Source of the DNA: Achatina immaculata
Lineage: Eukaryota; Mollusca; Gastropoda; Stylommatophora; Achatinidae
Direction: 5' to 3'
Assembly (NCBI GenBank): GCA_009760885.1
Contig: CM019713.1
Location: forward strand, 21,832,427 to 21,896,426
DNA: 64,000 nucleotides
The notes under the pieces were generated by a model. The model was not told where the DNA came from and did no database searches. It saw nothing but the letters and a program-made list of their open reading frames with translations. The position numbers were made by a program, and so were the translations under genes. Positions 1-11,165 of the stretch are shown in pieces. The number at the start of each line of letters is the position of its first letter. The stretch's first letter is position 1.

Positions 1-2
1 TA

Positions 3-513
3 GTGGGCACGGTTATTCTGCACCCAGGTGCGTCTGTCAGTCCATCGTATGAGGATCATCAGGATTTGTTGTATCAAGCCCGCATCAGAGAAGAGAAAAA
101 GATTAAGAAGGAGAAGAAGGTCTACGGTGCCCTGGAAGCCAAGTTTCCATCCAAAGAGGATGAATGAGTTCACTATATGGAAGAAATGTCTGCTGGCCTC
201 ATGGATGATTCTGATGATACTGAAGATGATGAGGAAAAAAGAAGATGAGAACATGTCATTGTCTGTGAATCCTCCAGTAAGACGAGAAGACAGAAAAACT
301 CGACAACAGAAACTTGTGGAGAAGGAAATGCAAGAGGCAGTGAAGCAGAAGGCAAAGGAAAATGAGATAAGGAGACGAGAAAACATGATATCAAGATTGC
401 CGTCCTTGAAGTCACAGATAAACAAGGAAGAGAGAAAGAAGAAAGAAAGAGCTGCCTTGGTGCAGAATCTGAAGACCGAGGAGCAGGATAAGACAAGAGG
501 CTTGACAGAATAA
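3..513 (+). pseudogene. NOP53-like (GLTSCR2) pseudogene, partial
   Basis: The frame starting at base 3 reads a peptide with PGASVSPSYEDHQDLLYQA, which resembles the NOP53 ribosome-biogenesis family (there roughly PGxSYNPSxEDHQxLL). It is followed by an acidic stretch and a long Lys/Arg/Glu/Gln-rich helix, also as in NOP53. The frame has an in-frame TGA at 165-167. One extra A in the A-run near 235-240 then shifts the frame; after it the helix (EDENMSLSVNPPVRREDRKT and onward) continues to a TAA at 511-513. The conserved NOP53 C-terminus is absent. No intron interrupts the match, which fits a processed (retro-)copy, but the window edge cuts the left side. NOP53 itself is a nucleolar 60S-assembly factor; this copy is almost certainly non-functional. 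A badly sequenced real exon is the alternative. Confidence 0.5.
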
Positions 514-1435
514 GATATCCTTTTTGAACGAAATCATTGAAACAAGAACATTCTTACTTATATGTGTATATTTTATCTTATGTAATGGTTATAGAAGCTG
601 GGACAAGATGTTGGTGTGCCATTTTGACATCCGATAGATTTCAGTTGACCTCTTTACTTCCTGGAGCAGTTCTGAGAGGTAGATTACTAACAGTTTGCAC
701 ATGCCATATTTCATGCCATGTAAGAACCATGCCTCCAAAAGTTACCTTAAATCCTTTTTTTTTTTAAACCAACCCGCATGGGCTCGCTAGATAATTTTAC
801 CACGTATGTGGTGAGGGTTTGTAGATTAAAATCTACTTAGTCTGGGTGGAAGAACCACCTTATTGATCATAGTAATCTTCCGTGCCTTAAATCCTATACT
901 CTGATGGTTAAGTTTGGGTAATCCGCAGTGTGTAGGCTACAGGTAACATCTGGACATCAATATTTAACACACTGAGTTCCTGTGTGACTCCGGAATTAAA
1001 ATATATATGATTATAAATGATTAAACTATGATTATACACAAGAGTAATATTAAAATGTTTTTAAAAAAACTAATAACCAACAGCAAATCTATCAATTGCC
1101 TTACTTTGTTTCCAGACACTTAGTGTTACACTGTACTTATCTACCATAACATTTTGTTCTTTGTTTGTCAGTTTGCCTCCCCTGGGAGCAACTGTGTTAA
1201 GAACACACTTATCTTAACATAGTCTTTGTGAGACAGGGAACATAGGTCTGTTTGCTTAAAAACTCTGACCCACTTCTGTAGCCCAGAAACCTGTAGCAAT
1301 CACTACTAATTGTAACTGTTATTTTTGTAAAATGTAATGTCAGGTTGGTGGAAGGATGGGGACATGGAGATCGCCGGCAGGGATGAGGGAAATCTGGTGT
1401 GAAACCAATGAATCCAGGACGTGACAAGCCTATGG
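514..1435. other. Non-coding, nothing recognised
   Basis: AT-rich sequence with short A and T runs and no open frame that looks coding. I see no RNA gene or repeat that I can name. Confidence 0.5.
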
Positions 1436-1799
1436 GTCTTTACAACAATGGCTATCAGAATGATGTAAACGAAACAGAGCCAACAGACTATAGGTAGCGG
1501 GGAATGGATATCGTTGAAGCACTCATCAGATTCCTCATCTCAAAGTCGGAGCGTCACTGTGGAACTGCCTCAAAGCCGTCCGACATGGAGAAGGGGCTTA
1601 AGTATAGCCACCAGAGGCTGGAAAATAAAATTTTGGCCAGGCCAGCCACACTGTCTTCATGGCAGTCCGAGCAAGACCACAGTCTGCCCTAGCAAGGAAA
1701 GGTGCTGAAGTCGGAGTTACCCAGCCAAAAGGTGCATGGCAAAAATCAGGGTACCACGCATCATCGCCAGTGTGCGTACGAAGAAGAAGAAGAAGAAGT
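1436..1799 (+). mobile_element. Possible non-autonomous element with (GAA)n 3' tail
   Basis: This block has no coding frame. It ends in GTGCGTACG followed by a GAA run (1775-1799). The same ending, GCGWACGAAGAAG, closes the RNase H LINE copies at 3826 and 24526 and the inverted element at 34968. A shared 3' end is usual for SINE-like elements that borrow a LINE's machinery. The left boundary is a guess. Confidence 0.3.
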
Positions 1800-2257
1800 T
1801 GCACAACCAAAAGGCGCGTGTTTCTGTGAAATATCCACTATTGTTATGTTAACAATGATTTCAATCAGTCAAGTGCCGTCCCCGTGGCGTAGGCGATCAT
1901 TTCTCTCCACAAATCCCTGCCTTTAGACTTGATTATGAGATCAGCCAGTGACTTTCTTCCTAGCCACACTCATAGCCCATCCAGTAACTTCTCTCGATGT
2001 CTTCCTCTATCTGTTCTTCCCTCAGTTTTTCCAGTTGCCACAATGTGTTCCAATTTTCCTCTTCTCAGAAAATGTCCTACAAATCTCGCTTGTCTGCCTC
2101 TGATCTTTGCTGTAATTTGCCTTTTAACTCCAGCCTCTCCTAAGACTTCTTCGTTGGTTTTCTTAGCTGTCCATGGTACCTTCAACATCCTTCTTATGAA
2201 CCACATTTCCATGGCCTCCATTTCTCACTGTACTCTCTTATTCATGGACCAAGCTTC

Positions 2258-2270
2258 ACATCCATAAAAC
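2258..2270. repeat. Left target-site duplication of nested LINE
   Basis: Reads acatccataaaac and matches 12 of 13 bases with 3842-3854 (acatctataaaac). The unoccupied sequence is present in the related copy around 60211-60223. Confidence 0.8.
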
Positions 2271-3841
2271 CTCTCATCTAAACAGAAAGCAGGTAAGATC
2301 TTTGTAAATTAAATATCCTTAAGGATGGACAATCAGCCCATTTACTTAGGACTCAAAACTGACCTGGAAGCAACACATCAACAGTGCAGAAGCAAAAGCC
2401 AAATGAAAACTAGCCATATTAAGAAAACTGAGTGGAACCACATGGGGAGCTAGTGAAAGAATCCTCAAGAGAATGTATATCAGCAAAGTATTCTACCACA
2501 TTTAGAATATGGCTCAACAGCTTGGCGCACAGCATCAAACACTACGCTGCATAATCTAGACAAGGTACAAAATCAGTTACTTAAGATTGTCACATGTGCC
2601 ATGAGGTCCACACCAGTAGTTGAAGTGCAGAAAATAGTTGGTGTTCAACCGCTAAAATAACATAGAGATACAAATGTCATGCCCTTGGGAGAAAAATTCT
2701 TTAGCTCTGTAAGCCATCCCCTGAAGAAGAGATTCAATAATTTGGCAATAAGACGGCTTAAAAGAAGCAGCTTCATTCATCAGGCCAAGCGTATGCGTAA
2801 GCTGATACCTGACCTTCAAACTGCAGTTGCTCCATTATCATCTGTACCAGACCATACACCATGGAAAGAAGCAGACTATACACAAATAACTATTCAGACT
2901 GAAGTGAAAGGTGTCCAGAATGGTGAGATGCAGAGCAGTCTTGTAAGATCAACAGCCACACTTAGTGTTCTAGATGACAAATATCCATGTGACACCTGGA
3001 TACGTGTGTATACAGATGGATCTGCACATAATGCCATAAAGAATGGAGGGGCAGGAGCATATATTTAATATCCAAACAACACCACTGACAAGATTTCCAT
3101 ACCCACTGGAAAATACTGCAACAACTATGATGCAGAAGTTAGGGCAATTATTGTTGCGGTTGAAAAACTATCAGATTATTGCTGCGGTTGAAAAACTATC
3201 AGACTCCAGAATTGATACTTGCCCCGTAGTAATTCTCACAGACGCAAGATCAGCACTGGAAGCTCGTTAGTGCAACAAACTACCAGATCTTAAGAATGCC
3301 TTGTCAAAAATTGGCTTACAACATGGAGTCACTTTGCAGTGAATTCCCTCCCACTGTGGGATACCAGGAAATGAGAAAGCTGACCATCTGGCCAAAGAGG
3401 GCACTGAAATGGAGCAACCAGACATACCAATCACCTATAATCAGAAGAAAAGCATGATAAAAACCTACAGGAAGCCACAAACGCCACCAGATGATGACTA
3501 TCACATGCTAAACAGAAAGGAACAAGTCGCCATTTTCAATCTCCGAACAAGACACAGCCGACTCCGAAGTCATATATATATATATATATATATATACAAA
3601 TTTTAAGGTTGGTACTACTAATCTATGTACATGTGCCCAAGTGCCCCAAACTGTGGAACATATCCTCCAAAATGCACCAAATATGAGACACTGAGAAATA
3701 ATTACTGGCCCAGTTAAACCACCAAAAGACGATACATCCTACGGTTCCATAAATGAATTACAAAAAAAAAAAAACAAAACAGTGAAATTTATCCAAGAGA
3801 CAGGACTGCAGATATAGACAATGCGTACGGAGAAGAAGAAG
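2271..3841 (+). mobile_element. RNase H-bearing LINE (I-clade-like), nested and degraded copy
   Basis: The first ~370 bases carry a broken end of a reverse transcriptase (YLGLKTDLEA). RNase H motifs follow: YTDGSAHNAI at 3009-3038 and ILTDARS near 3231-3251. A GIPGNEKADHLAK box lies near 3358-3396. It is inactive: TAA replaces a Glu codon at 3066, a ~45-bp stretch near 3148-3200 is duplicated with a frameshift, and a (TA)n run at 3574-3596 has expanded inside the frame. The 3' end carries GAAGAAGAA. It is bounded by a 13-bp direct repeat (2258-2270 and 3842-3854), as expected for target-primed insertion. Confidence 0.85.
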
Positions 3842-3854
3842 ACATCTATAAAAC
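3842..3854. repeat. Right target-site duplication of nested LINE
   Basis: Reads acatctataaaac, directly after the GAAGAAGAAG tail of the inserted element. Confidence 0.8.
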
Positions 3855-4265
3855 AAAAACTGGTTCGATTAACATTTAAGTACTCGGAATCTTGTTTCCA
3901 TTGATACAGATCTGTTGCGCAAGATGTTTCTCATTTTCTGGAATGCTGACTTGGCCTGAGCACGTCTGTTTTTTACTTCGTTGTGACATTTCCCATCAGC
4001 TGTTATAATCGTTCCTAAGTACTTGAATCTATCAATTTGTTTCAGTTATGTGCCATCTATGGTAAAGCTACATTTTGGTGGTATTATTTTCTTTGAGATG
4101 ACCATCACTTCAGTCTCCTTTTTATTCAGGCTGAGACTTTTACTTTCACAAACCACGATGTCCAGAAGAGCCTGTAGCTCCCCTTTACTTTTAGCAATCA
4201 GAACTGTGTCGTCTGCTTATCTTAAGTTGTTAAAGTTGTACCCGCAAATTGATATTCCTGGCAAT

Positions 4266-4605
4266 GACTTACTGGTATTATAACCATTATTGCTATGTTA
4301 ACAACGACTTACTGGTATGATAACCATTATTGCTTTGTTAACAACGACGTACTGGTATGATAACCATTACTGCTATGTTAACAGCGACTTACTGGTATTA
4401 TAACCATCATTGCTATGTTAACAACGACTTACTGATATGATAACCATTATTGCTATGTTAACAACGACTTACTGGTATGATAACCATTATTGTTATGTTA
4501 ACAATGACGTACTGGTATGATAATCATTATTGTTATGTTAACAACGACTTACTGGTATGATAACCATTATTGTTATGTTAACAATGACTTACTGGTATAA
4601 AATGA
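4266..4605. repeat. 40-bp tandem array (~8.5 copies)
   Basis: Units run from gacttactggtat through ataaccattattg to ctatgttaacaac, with only a few substitutions between units. Confidence 0.9.
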
Positions 4606-4637
4606 GTGGAGAATGTTTCTTGTTTCTCTGCTTGTAG

Positions 4638-4858
4638 GTAGCATCAGGAACGAGTATGAAAGGGAGAGCTGCAGACATAACAGGGACGAGTACACATACA
4701 CCGGGGGTCCTGCTTGCCAAGTCGCTTCGGAGTCAGAGTACAACGACATTCTCAGAGATGGTGTTCGCGATTTTTTTGTGGAATACATCAAGATCAACAA
4801 CGTCATACATGTCTTCCATCGCCACAGCAACGGCTGTGTCCTTTCACAGGCGGATATT
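4638..4858 (+). CDS. CARD–ankyrin protein, exon with first half of CARD-like domain
   Basis: This exon follows an acceptor (tttctctgcttgtag, 4623-4637) and ends before GTAGGA (donor at 4859). It opens in phase 1 (GT completes a codon) and gives 73 full codons, ending in phase 0. A Cys/Arg-rich lead (YERESCRHNRDEY) is followed by ILRDGVRDFFVEYIK, NVIHVFHRH and VLSQADI. This resembles helices 1-3 of RIG-I/MDA5-type CARDs, where an L..Y.V..I pattern is followed by VL...D. The next exon (14597) starts in phase 0 and carries the second half of the same domain, which is the main support. An upstream exon supplying the start codon is needed but not found. The donor is not a strong consensus, so the exact 3' edge is uncertain. 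The product would be a cytosolic adaptor or sensor; that role is inferred. Confidence 0.5.
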
Positions 4859-4924
4859 GTAGGATTATCTCCCTTTTATAAAACTAATAAGTTTTCGGCA
4901 GCGAAGAGTTTGTTGAGAAGTGTG

Positions 4925-5004
4925 TGTGGACAGCCTGTGTATCAGTCATGTTACATTTTGTGTGTATCAGTCATATTACATCATATTACAGCATCGATCT
5001 TCAA
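4925..5004. repeat. 25-bp minisatellite, left part
   Basis: Two to three degenerate units of tgtatcagtcatgttacatt. The array continues at 5525-5690, so the LINE fragment in between (5005-5520) probably inserted into it. Confidence 0.65.
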
Positions 5005-5520
5005 GAATCTTGAGAACATATGGAATTCAAAAGTTATAAGCACAAAAACCAAGTTAAGACTATTCAATTCAAATGTGATATCCACCCTCATTTATGCATG
5101 TGAAGCTGGAAAACTACTAAAGAAATAGACAAGAAATTACTCTTTTGAAAACAAATGCCTAAGAAAAATACTCGGCATCAAGTGGAATGAATTCAAGAAC
5201 AATGCAGAGATAAGACAGATGACTGAACAACAACCAGTCTCATGGGTAATCAGGAAAAGGAGATGGACATATGTTGGTCACATGATGAGAAGAAATGAGC
5301 AGAGAATCCCAGAACAAGCTATCAAGTGGAACACAACAGGCCAAAGAAAAAGAGGCAAACCGCATGAAACTCTGAAGAGGACATTGTTAGGAGAGGCCAA
5401 ATTAACAGACATAAAATCCCTTGATGAGGTTGAAAGACTCGCCGAAGACAGGAAAGATTGGCGAACTACTTGCGAGCTCTGTGTGACCTTTAATGGCACG
5501 GGAAGGATATAAGATAAAAT
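5005..5520 (+). mobile_element. RTE-like LINE 3' fragment (family D)
   Basis: Encodes the reverse transcriptase C-terminus: NLENIWNSKVISTKTKLRLF, then LIYACEA, then after frameshifts RRWTYVGHMMRR and GQRKRGKPHETLKR, ending FNGTGRI with a stop. A second copy of the same family lies at 52985-53400. It is 5'-truncated and has at least two frame breaks near 5100-5220. Confidence 0.75.
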
Positions 5521-5524
5521 ATAA

Positions 5525-5692
5525 GAAGTCATGTTACGTTCTGCCTGTATCAGTCATGTTACATTCTGCGTGTATCAGTCATGTTACATTCTGCCTGTAT
5601 CAGTCATGTTACATTCTGCGTGTATCAGTCATGTTACGTTCTGCCTGTATCAGTCATGTTACATTCTGCGTGTATCAGTCATGTTCTAAATA
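5525..5692. repeat. 25-bp minisatellite, right part
   Basis: About seven units alternating between attctgcctgtatcagtc and attctgcgtgtatcagtc, each followed by atgttac. Confidence 0.85.
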
Positions 5693-5717
5693 TTTAAATT
5701 AACGCTCTCCACTTATC

Positions 5718-6078
5718 AATGTGTTGGGCTCTGACAATCTTCTTGTTTTGTCTTCCCACATCTCAATGAGTTGGGCTCTGATAATCTTCTTGTTTTGTCT
5801 TCCCACATCTCAATGAGTTGGGCTCTGATAATCTTCTTGTTTTGTCTTCCCACATCTCAATGAGTTGGGCTCTGATAATCTTCTTGTTTTGTCTTCCCAC
5901 ATCTCAATGAGTTGGGCTCTGATAATCTTCTTGTTTTGTCTTCCCACATCTCAATGAGTTGGGCTCTGATAATCTTCTTGTTTTGTCTTCCCACATCTCA
6001 ATGAGTTGGGCTCTGATAATCTTCTTGTTTTGTCTTCCCACATCTCAATGAGTTGGGCTCTGATAATCTTCTTGTATT
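5718..6078. repeat. 47-bp tandem array (~7.5 copies)
   Basis: Units contain tgggctctgataatcttct, then tgttttgtcttcccacatct, then caatgagt. Copies after the first are almost identical. Confidence 0.9.
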
Positions 6079-6240
6079 GACTGATATCTTGGTGTATTGC
6101 CTGGCCACATCTCGATGTGTTCTGCTCTGACAATCTTCTAGTATTGTCTGATATCTTGATGTATTGTCTGATATATCGGTGCAGTGTCTGATATCTTGGT
6201 GTATTGTCTGATATATCTGTGCAGTGTCTGATATTTTGGA
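6079..6240. repeat. Short degenerate tandem repeat (tgtctgatatcttggtg)
   Basis: About seven imperfect units of tgtctgatatcttggtgtat with alternating tatcggtgcag variants. Confidence 0.7.
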
Positions 6241-6290
6241 ATGTTTTCTTCCGAAATAATATTTGCCACGTCGGCCAGGGCCCGCCCACA

Positions 6291-6291
6291 A

Positions 6292-6326
<35 letters not shown>
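6291..6326. repeat. (AAT)n microsatellite
   Basis: Twelve uninterrupted aat/ata triplets. Confidence 0.95.
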
Positions 6327-6327
<1 letters not shown>

Positions 6328-6397
6328 GAAATAACAAGAAAGACTTTATTATATCCAGGATCGTTTTGAGATTCAGCAAGTCGTATTTTTCCAGAGA

Positions 6398-6452
6398 CAG
6401 TCCCGCACGTTATAATCCAGAAACTCGGTGTAATCAGGAATAAAACAACGAA

Positions 6453-6456
<4 letters not shown>
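6398..6456. repeat. 48-bp array, left stub separated by LINE insertion
   Basis: Contains ataatccagaaactcggtgt and aatcaggaataaaac, the same unit as 7652-8045. Confidence 0.8.
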
Positions 6457-6498
<42 letters not shown>

Positions 6499-7643
6499 CC
6501 TTAAGTGCCCAGGGCACTTGGGGCTTCAGCAAGGGTTTTCCACAAATGCCTGTCCTTCGCCTTTTTTTCTTTTCTTACCCAGGTGAGCCCTTTATTGCTC
6601 AACATCCTTTCTGTTATTCTTCTCCATGTCTCTTTTGGTCTACCCTTACTTCTTTTCCCCTGTGGTGTCCATCTTAGTGCTATTTTTGGTAATGAGTTGT
6701 CAGTCATTCAGAGCACATGTCCCAACCATCGCCAGCGTCTTTCCTCAATAATTGTTGTCAGTGGTTTCATCTGCATTTCTGCCAGTAAGATGTTATTTCT
6801 TATGGTGTTTGGCCAAAATATTTTTCTAATTCTTCGTAAACATTTAGTCTGGAAAGAATTCAACTTGTTTTCTATGGTTTTGGTGATTTTCCAGCATTCA
6901 CTTCCATAGAGTAGTACACTTAGAACATTACTCTTAAATATCCTGATTTTCATATTTATGCTTAGTTTTTTTTTTATTTCCATATAGTCTGTAGCATTGC
7001 AAAAGCCTGGTTTGCTCTAGTAAGTCTGCTGTTGATGTCCTCTGTACTGTCTCCATTTTCTACTACTCTACTGCCAAGGTATACAAATTCATTGACCTCC
7101 TCCACTAACTTGCTATCTACTCTGAGTACGTTTCTGTTGCTCACATTTTGCTTCATTAACTCTGTCTTTCCTACGTTGATCTTTAGTCCTATGTTGTTTG
7201 CATTCTGAGTTAGCTTGTTTATTTTATCTTGCATATCTTTGTGACTGCTTGATAATAGACAAATGTCGTCCGCAAAGTAAAGTTCCTCCAGCACTGTGTC
7301 AAGGGTCCATTGTAATCCTCTGCGTTTGTCTGATGTTGCCTCCTTCATTAACCAGTCAACTGCCAAGATAAATAATGTTGGTGATAGTACACTCGGCGAC
7401 CAATGGGGTTATTTCTGTTAGGGTTTCTCTCTATTTCTTGTAACGGGGAAGTTCGTATTCAGAAACCATTTGATTTATGTCGCTCCGTTTGAGGCACTAC
7501 GCCTGATAGTTTGCCTTCTTTTAATTCTGGGAGTGGACACGGCGTCACTTAGCATGGGAGGCCCAACCTGACGTCAGGAGGCCGTGGCGAAGGCGCCTGT
7601 CTGACTTGAAAAGAACCATGACCGGCGAGTCTAAGTTCGATGT
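6457..7643 (-). mobile_element. RTE-like LINE (family B) with (GA)n 3' tail, internally deleted
   Basis: On the - strand the RT reads ILAVDWLMKEATSDKRRGLQ, LYFADDICLLSS (catalytic FADD box, around 7262-7297), EFVYLGSRVV, VLLYGSECWK and RRWRWLGHVLRMTDNSLPKI, then stops after PSALGT at 6501. The plus-strand CT run (about 6457-6496) is the (GA)n tail. The 7440-7643 part is GC-richer, has no RT homology and looks like the element's 5' leader joined directly to mid-RT, that is, an internal deletion. The element sits inside the 48-bp array and is bounded by acgaactac at 6448-6456 and 7644-7652. Frame shifts near 6708 and 6980 make it inactive. Confidence 0.8.
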
Positions 7644-7651
7644 ACGAACTA

Positions 7652-8045
7652 CACTATAATCCAGAAACTCGGTGTAATCAGGAAGAAAACAGTGAACTAC
7701 ACAATAATCCAAAAACTCGGTGTAATCAGGAAGAAAACAGTGAACTACACAATAATCCAGAAACTCGGTGTAATCAGGAAGAAAACAGTGAACTACACAA
7801 TAATCCAAAAACTCGGTGTAATCAGGAAGAAAACAGTGAACTACACAATAATCCAGAAACTCGGTATAATCAGGAAGAAAACAGTGAACTACACAATAAT
7901 CCAAAAACTCGGTATAATCAGGAAGAAAACAGTGAACTACACAATAATCCAAAAACTCGGTATAATCAGGAAGAAAACAGTGAACTACACAATAATCCAA
8001 AAACTCGGTATAATCAGGAAGAAAACAGTGAACTACACAAAAATC
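7652..8045. repeat. 48-bp tandem array (~8 copies)
   Basis: The unit contains ataatccaaaaactcggt, gtaatcaggaagaaaac and agtgaactacaca. It is open in several frames only because 48 is a multiple of three, so it is not treated as coding. Confidence 0.9.
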
Positions 8046-8440
8046 CAGATCTCAAACGTGCAGGAAACAAATCTCAAGCATGCGTACATAAAACACTCAC
8101 AACAGACAAACTTCTAGAAATTTCAGACACACCTAAAACACACACAGGACATATTTCTTTAGCTTATGTCCAGAAAATTCGGAGACAAAGTAAAGAATTA
8201 TGATAGACATTATTAGAATAAATTTCATTTCTTAAAACATGAGCCCAATAAAGTAGTTTTATCATTCATGCACTTAGTTAAACAAAACACACTTGTATAA
8301 ATATAGAAAACACGTGCTTTTATGAATATAGAAAATACGAGCTTACATGAATATAGAAAACATGCGCTTATATGGAAATAGAAAGCAAATGCTTTTATGA
8401 ATATAGAAAATACCTACACCCTAATCTCTAAAACAAAGTA
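8046..8440. repeat. AT-rich spacer with degenerate ~33-bp repeats
   Basis: From about 8295 to 8410, gaatatagaaaatacgagct-like units occur four to five times. The rest is unstructured AT-rich sequence. Confidence 0.5.
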
Positions 8441-9580
8441 GTCTCCACCTCCATGTCTGTCTCTACCTCCAAGTCTGTCTCTACCTCCATATCTGTCTCT
8501 GCTCCATGTCTGTCTCTACCTCCAAGTCTGTCTCTGCCTCCATGTCTGTCTCTGCCTCCATGTCTGTCTCTGCCTCCAAGTCTGTCTCTGCCTCCAAGTC
8601 TGTCTCTGCCTCCAAGTCTGTCTCTGCTTCCTTGTCTGTCTCTGCCTCCAAGTCTGTCTCTGCTTCCTTGTCTGTCTCTGCCTCCATGTCTGTCTCTGCC
8701 TCCAAGTCTGTCTCTGCCTCCAAGTCTGTCTCTGCCTCCAAGTCTGTCTCTGCCTCCAAGTCTGTCTCTGCTTCCTTGTCTGTCTCTGCCTCCAAGTCTG
8801 TCTCTGCTTCCTTGTCTGTCTCTGCCTCCATGTCCATCTCTACTTCCATGTTTGTCTCTGCCTCCATGTCTGTCTCTACTTCCATGTCTGTCTCTGCCTC
8901 CATGTCCATCTCTACTTCCATGTTTGTCTCTGCCTCCATGTCTGTCTCTACTTCCATGTCTGTCTCTGCCTCCATGTCTGTCTCTGCCTCCATGTCTGTC
9001 TCTGCCTCCGTATCTGTCTCTGCCTCCATGTCTATCTCTATCTCCATATCTGTCTCTGCCTCCATATCTGTCTCTACCTCCATATCTGTCTCTACCTCCA
9101 TTTTTGTCTCTACCTCCATATCTGTCTCTGCCTCCATATCTGTCTCTGCCTCTATGTCTTTCTCTACCTCCATATCTGTCTCTGCTCCATGTTTGTCTCT
9201 GCCTCCACGTGGTCTCTGCCTCCATGTCTGTCTCTGCCTCCAAGTGGTCTCTGTCTCCATGTTTGTCTCTGCCTCTATATCTGTCTCTCCCTCCATGTCT
9301 GTCTCTGTCTCCATGTGGTCTCTGCCTCCATGCCTGTCTCTGCCTCCATATCTGTCTCTGCCTCCATGTTTGTCTCTGTTTCCATGTTTGTCTTTGCCTC
9401 TATATCTGTCTCTGCCTCCATGTCTGTCTCTGCTTCCAAGTCTGTCTCTGCCTCCAAGTGGTCTCTGCCTCCATGTCTGTCTCTGCTTCCATGTCTGTCT
9501 CTGCCTCCATGTCTATCTCTACTTCCATGTCTGTCTCTGCCTGCAAGTGATCTCTGCCTCCATGTTCATTAAATTATTAC
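8441..9580. repeat. 18-bp minisatellite (tctgcctccaagtctgtc), ~62 copies
   Basis: A continuous array of tctgcctccatgtctgtc-type units with atg/aag and Ser/Leu codon variants. All three + frames and two - frames are open over long stretches for this reason. No start context or conserved non-repeat sequence supports a protein. Confidence 0.95.
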
Positions 9581-11165
9581 CTCATTGGTCTCTCGCTCCA
9601 ACAACAAATAAATAACTACCCAGAAGGCATACATTGATCAAGGTAAATAAAGCTTCGGTTTATTGACAACACCGAATGCCAGACACGCCTACACCAGATA
9701 ACATATAAGCACACACAACATGTACTTCAACAGCGATTAACAACAACATGGAAAACATGAGTATCCCATGAACATCAGCATGAACAAACACAAGGCGTCA
9801 CTTCAAGTCACGCTTCTACTTATTCAACATCTCTTACAAGTCTATATTCTTCATTAACATATACACTCATATTCATTACTAATCGAGAGTTAGCTACCCT
9901 CTCTTACACATATAGGAGGTGGTTGCCAACTCAAACATAAAACACATATAGGCAGTACTCTGCCTGCGTCATCATCAACACATATAGTGCAAATAGGAAA
10001 TGATCAGTGACACATTAAATAACCACTATGACTCATTATGATGATGCAAGATGAAAACATAGCATAGCATTAAAAATCATGGGTGAAATCGCCACTGAGT
10101 AGATTAAACACGTGACCACACAAACACATGGTAAAACATTTCAGTGTCTATGATAACAAGGTGAAACATGTGAATGCATATTAATGAAAAGTATACAATA
10201 ATGTGAATGCATATTAATGAAAAGTATACAATGATGAAAATTATGCATTTCAGATCTTATCTTACTGAACAAATCATGTAACACTTAACATTGTGAACTT
10301 CCCACGGTACATACTTACACAAAACTCCACATCCGACGTCCGAAAACTTACATATATCGACTTACACAAACAGGAGGCGGCCCGGGCAGGCACCTGGGTT
10401 CATAGCTAAACAATCCATGTATCCAACATCACCATATATATGAGAACTGAAGCAGGCACCTCAGATATACCACGACAGCGGCTCCCCCAGATAAACGTGT
10501 GCTGCCCCACCAAAGGACCCGTGAAGACTGAACTAGCTAACACACTGAAATCTACCTGATCAACACATCACGTGACCAGGTAGCCCAGAAAACCACGAGT
10601 AGGTTGACCCTTGACCCACCGAACGGCCGATTTCGAAGAACCAAACTCAACCTACTTCACACTGGCTCTACCTCCAAGTGGTCTCAGCCTACATATCTGT
10701 CTTTACCTCCAAATGGTCATTGCCTCCATGTCTGTCTCTATTTCAAGTGGTATCTGTCTCCATGTTTATATCTACCTCCAAGTGATCTCTACCCTCATGT
10801 CTGTCTTCGCCTCCAATTGGTCTCTACCTCCATGTCTATCTCAACCTCCATGATTGCCTCCATTTTCATGTGGTCTCTGCCTCCATGACTCTGTCTTCAA
10901 GTGGTTTCTTTCTCCATGTCTGTCTCTACCTCCAAGTGGTCCCTGGTTCCATGTCTATCTCTACCTCCATGTCTTTCTCTACCTCCATGTTGTCTCTGCC
11001 CCCCATGGTTGTCTCTACCTCCAAGTGGTCTCTGCTTCCATGTCTGTCTCTACCTCCATGTCTTTCTCTACCTCCATGTTGTCTCTGCCCCCATATCTGT
11101 CTCTGCCTCCAAGTGGTTCTGCTTCCATGTCTGTCTCTACCTCCATGTCTTTCTCTACCTCCATG
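9527..11165. repeat. Tandem segmental duplication, copy 1 (1,636-bp period)
   Basis: The landmark ctgcaagtgatctctgcctc is at 9541 and again at 11177, and gacccttgacccaccgaacg is at 10604 and 12240. The offset is 1,636 in both cases. Each unit holds ~1.06 kb of unique sequence (from attggtctctcgctccaac onward) plus ~0.55 kb of the 18-bp minisatellite. The unique part has no coding frame. It contains a 33-bp internal repeat, with cores at 10168 and 10201 (aatgtgaatgcatattaatg). Confidence 0.92.

Larger units (their letters stand above)
1873..4265 (-). mobile_element. RTE-like LINE (family C), 5'-truncated, split by nested insertion
   Basis: Read on the - strand, 4265-3855 gives the reverse transcriptase palm with LPGISI, then LRxADDT (the YADD box, its Tyr codon mutated to a stop) and FKYLGTIITADGK. 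It continues as RVLKC and resumes at 2257-1873 with FYGCEAWSMNKRVQ, MWFIRRMLKVPWTAKK and RDLWREMIAYATG, the C-terminus typical of RTE-type endonuclease-reverse transcriptases. The two halves are contiguous in a related copy at 60180-60240, so the gap at 2271-3841 is an insertion. Stops at several codons show the copy is dead. Its 5' side abuts a 40-bp tandem array. Confidence 0.8.

Noticed and set aside
1514..1810. Short overlapping open frames on both strands
   Set aside because: No domain, splice sites or codon pattern; the region ends as a GAA-tailed element.
8428..9615. Overlapping open frames of 270-370 codons on both strands (Ser/Val- or Arg/Asp-rich)
   Set aside because: They are translations of an 18-bp minisatellite; several frames are open at once and nothing non-repetitive supports a protein.
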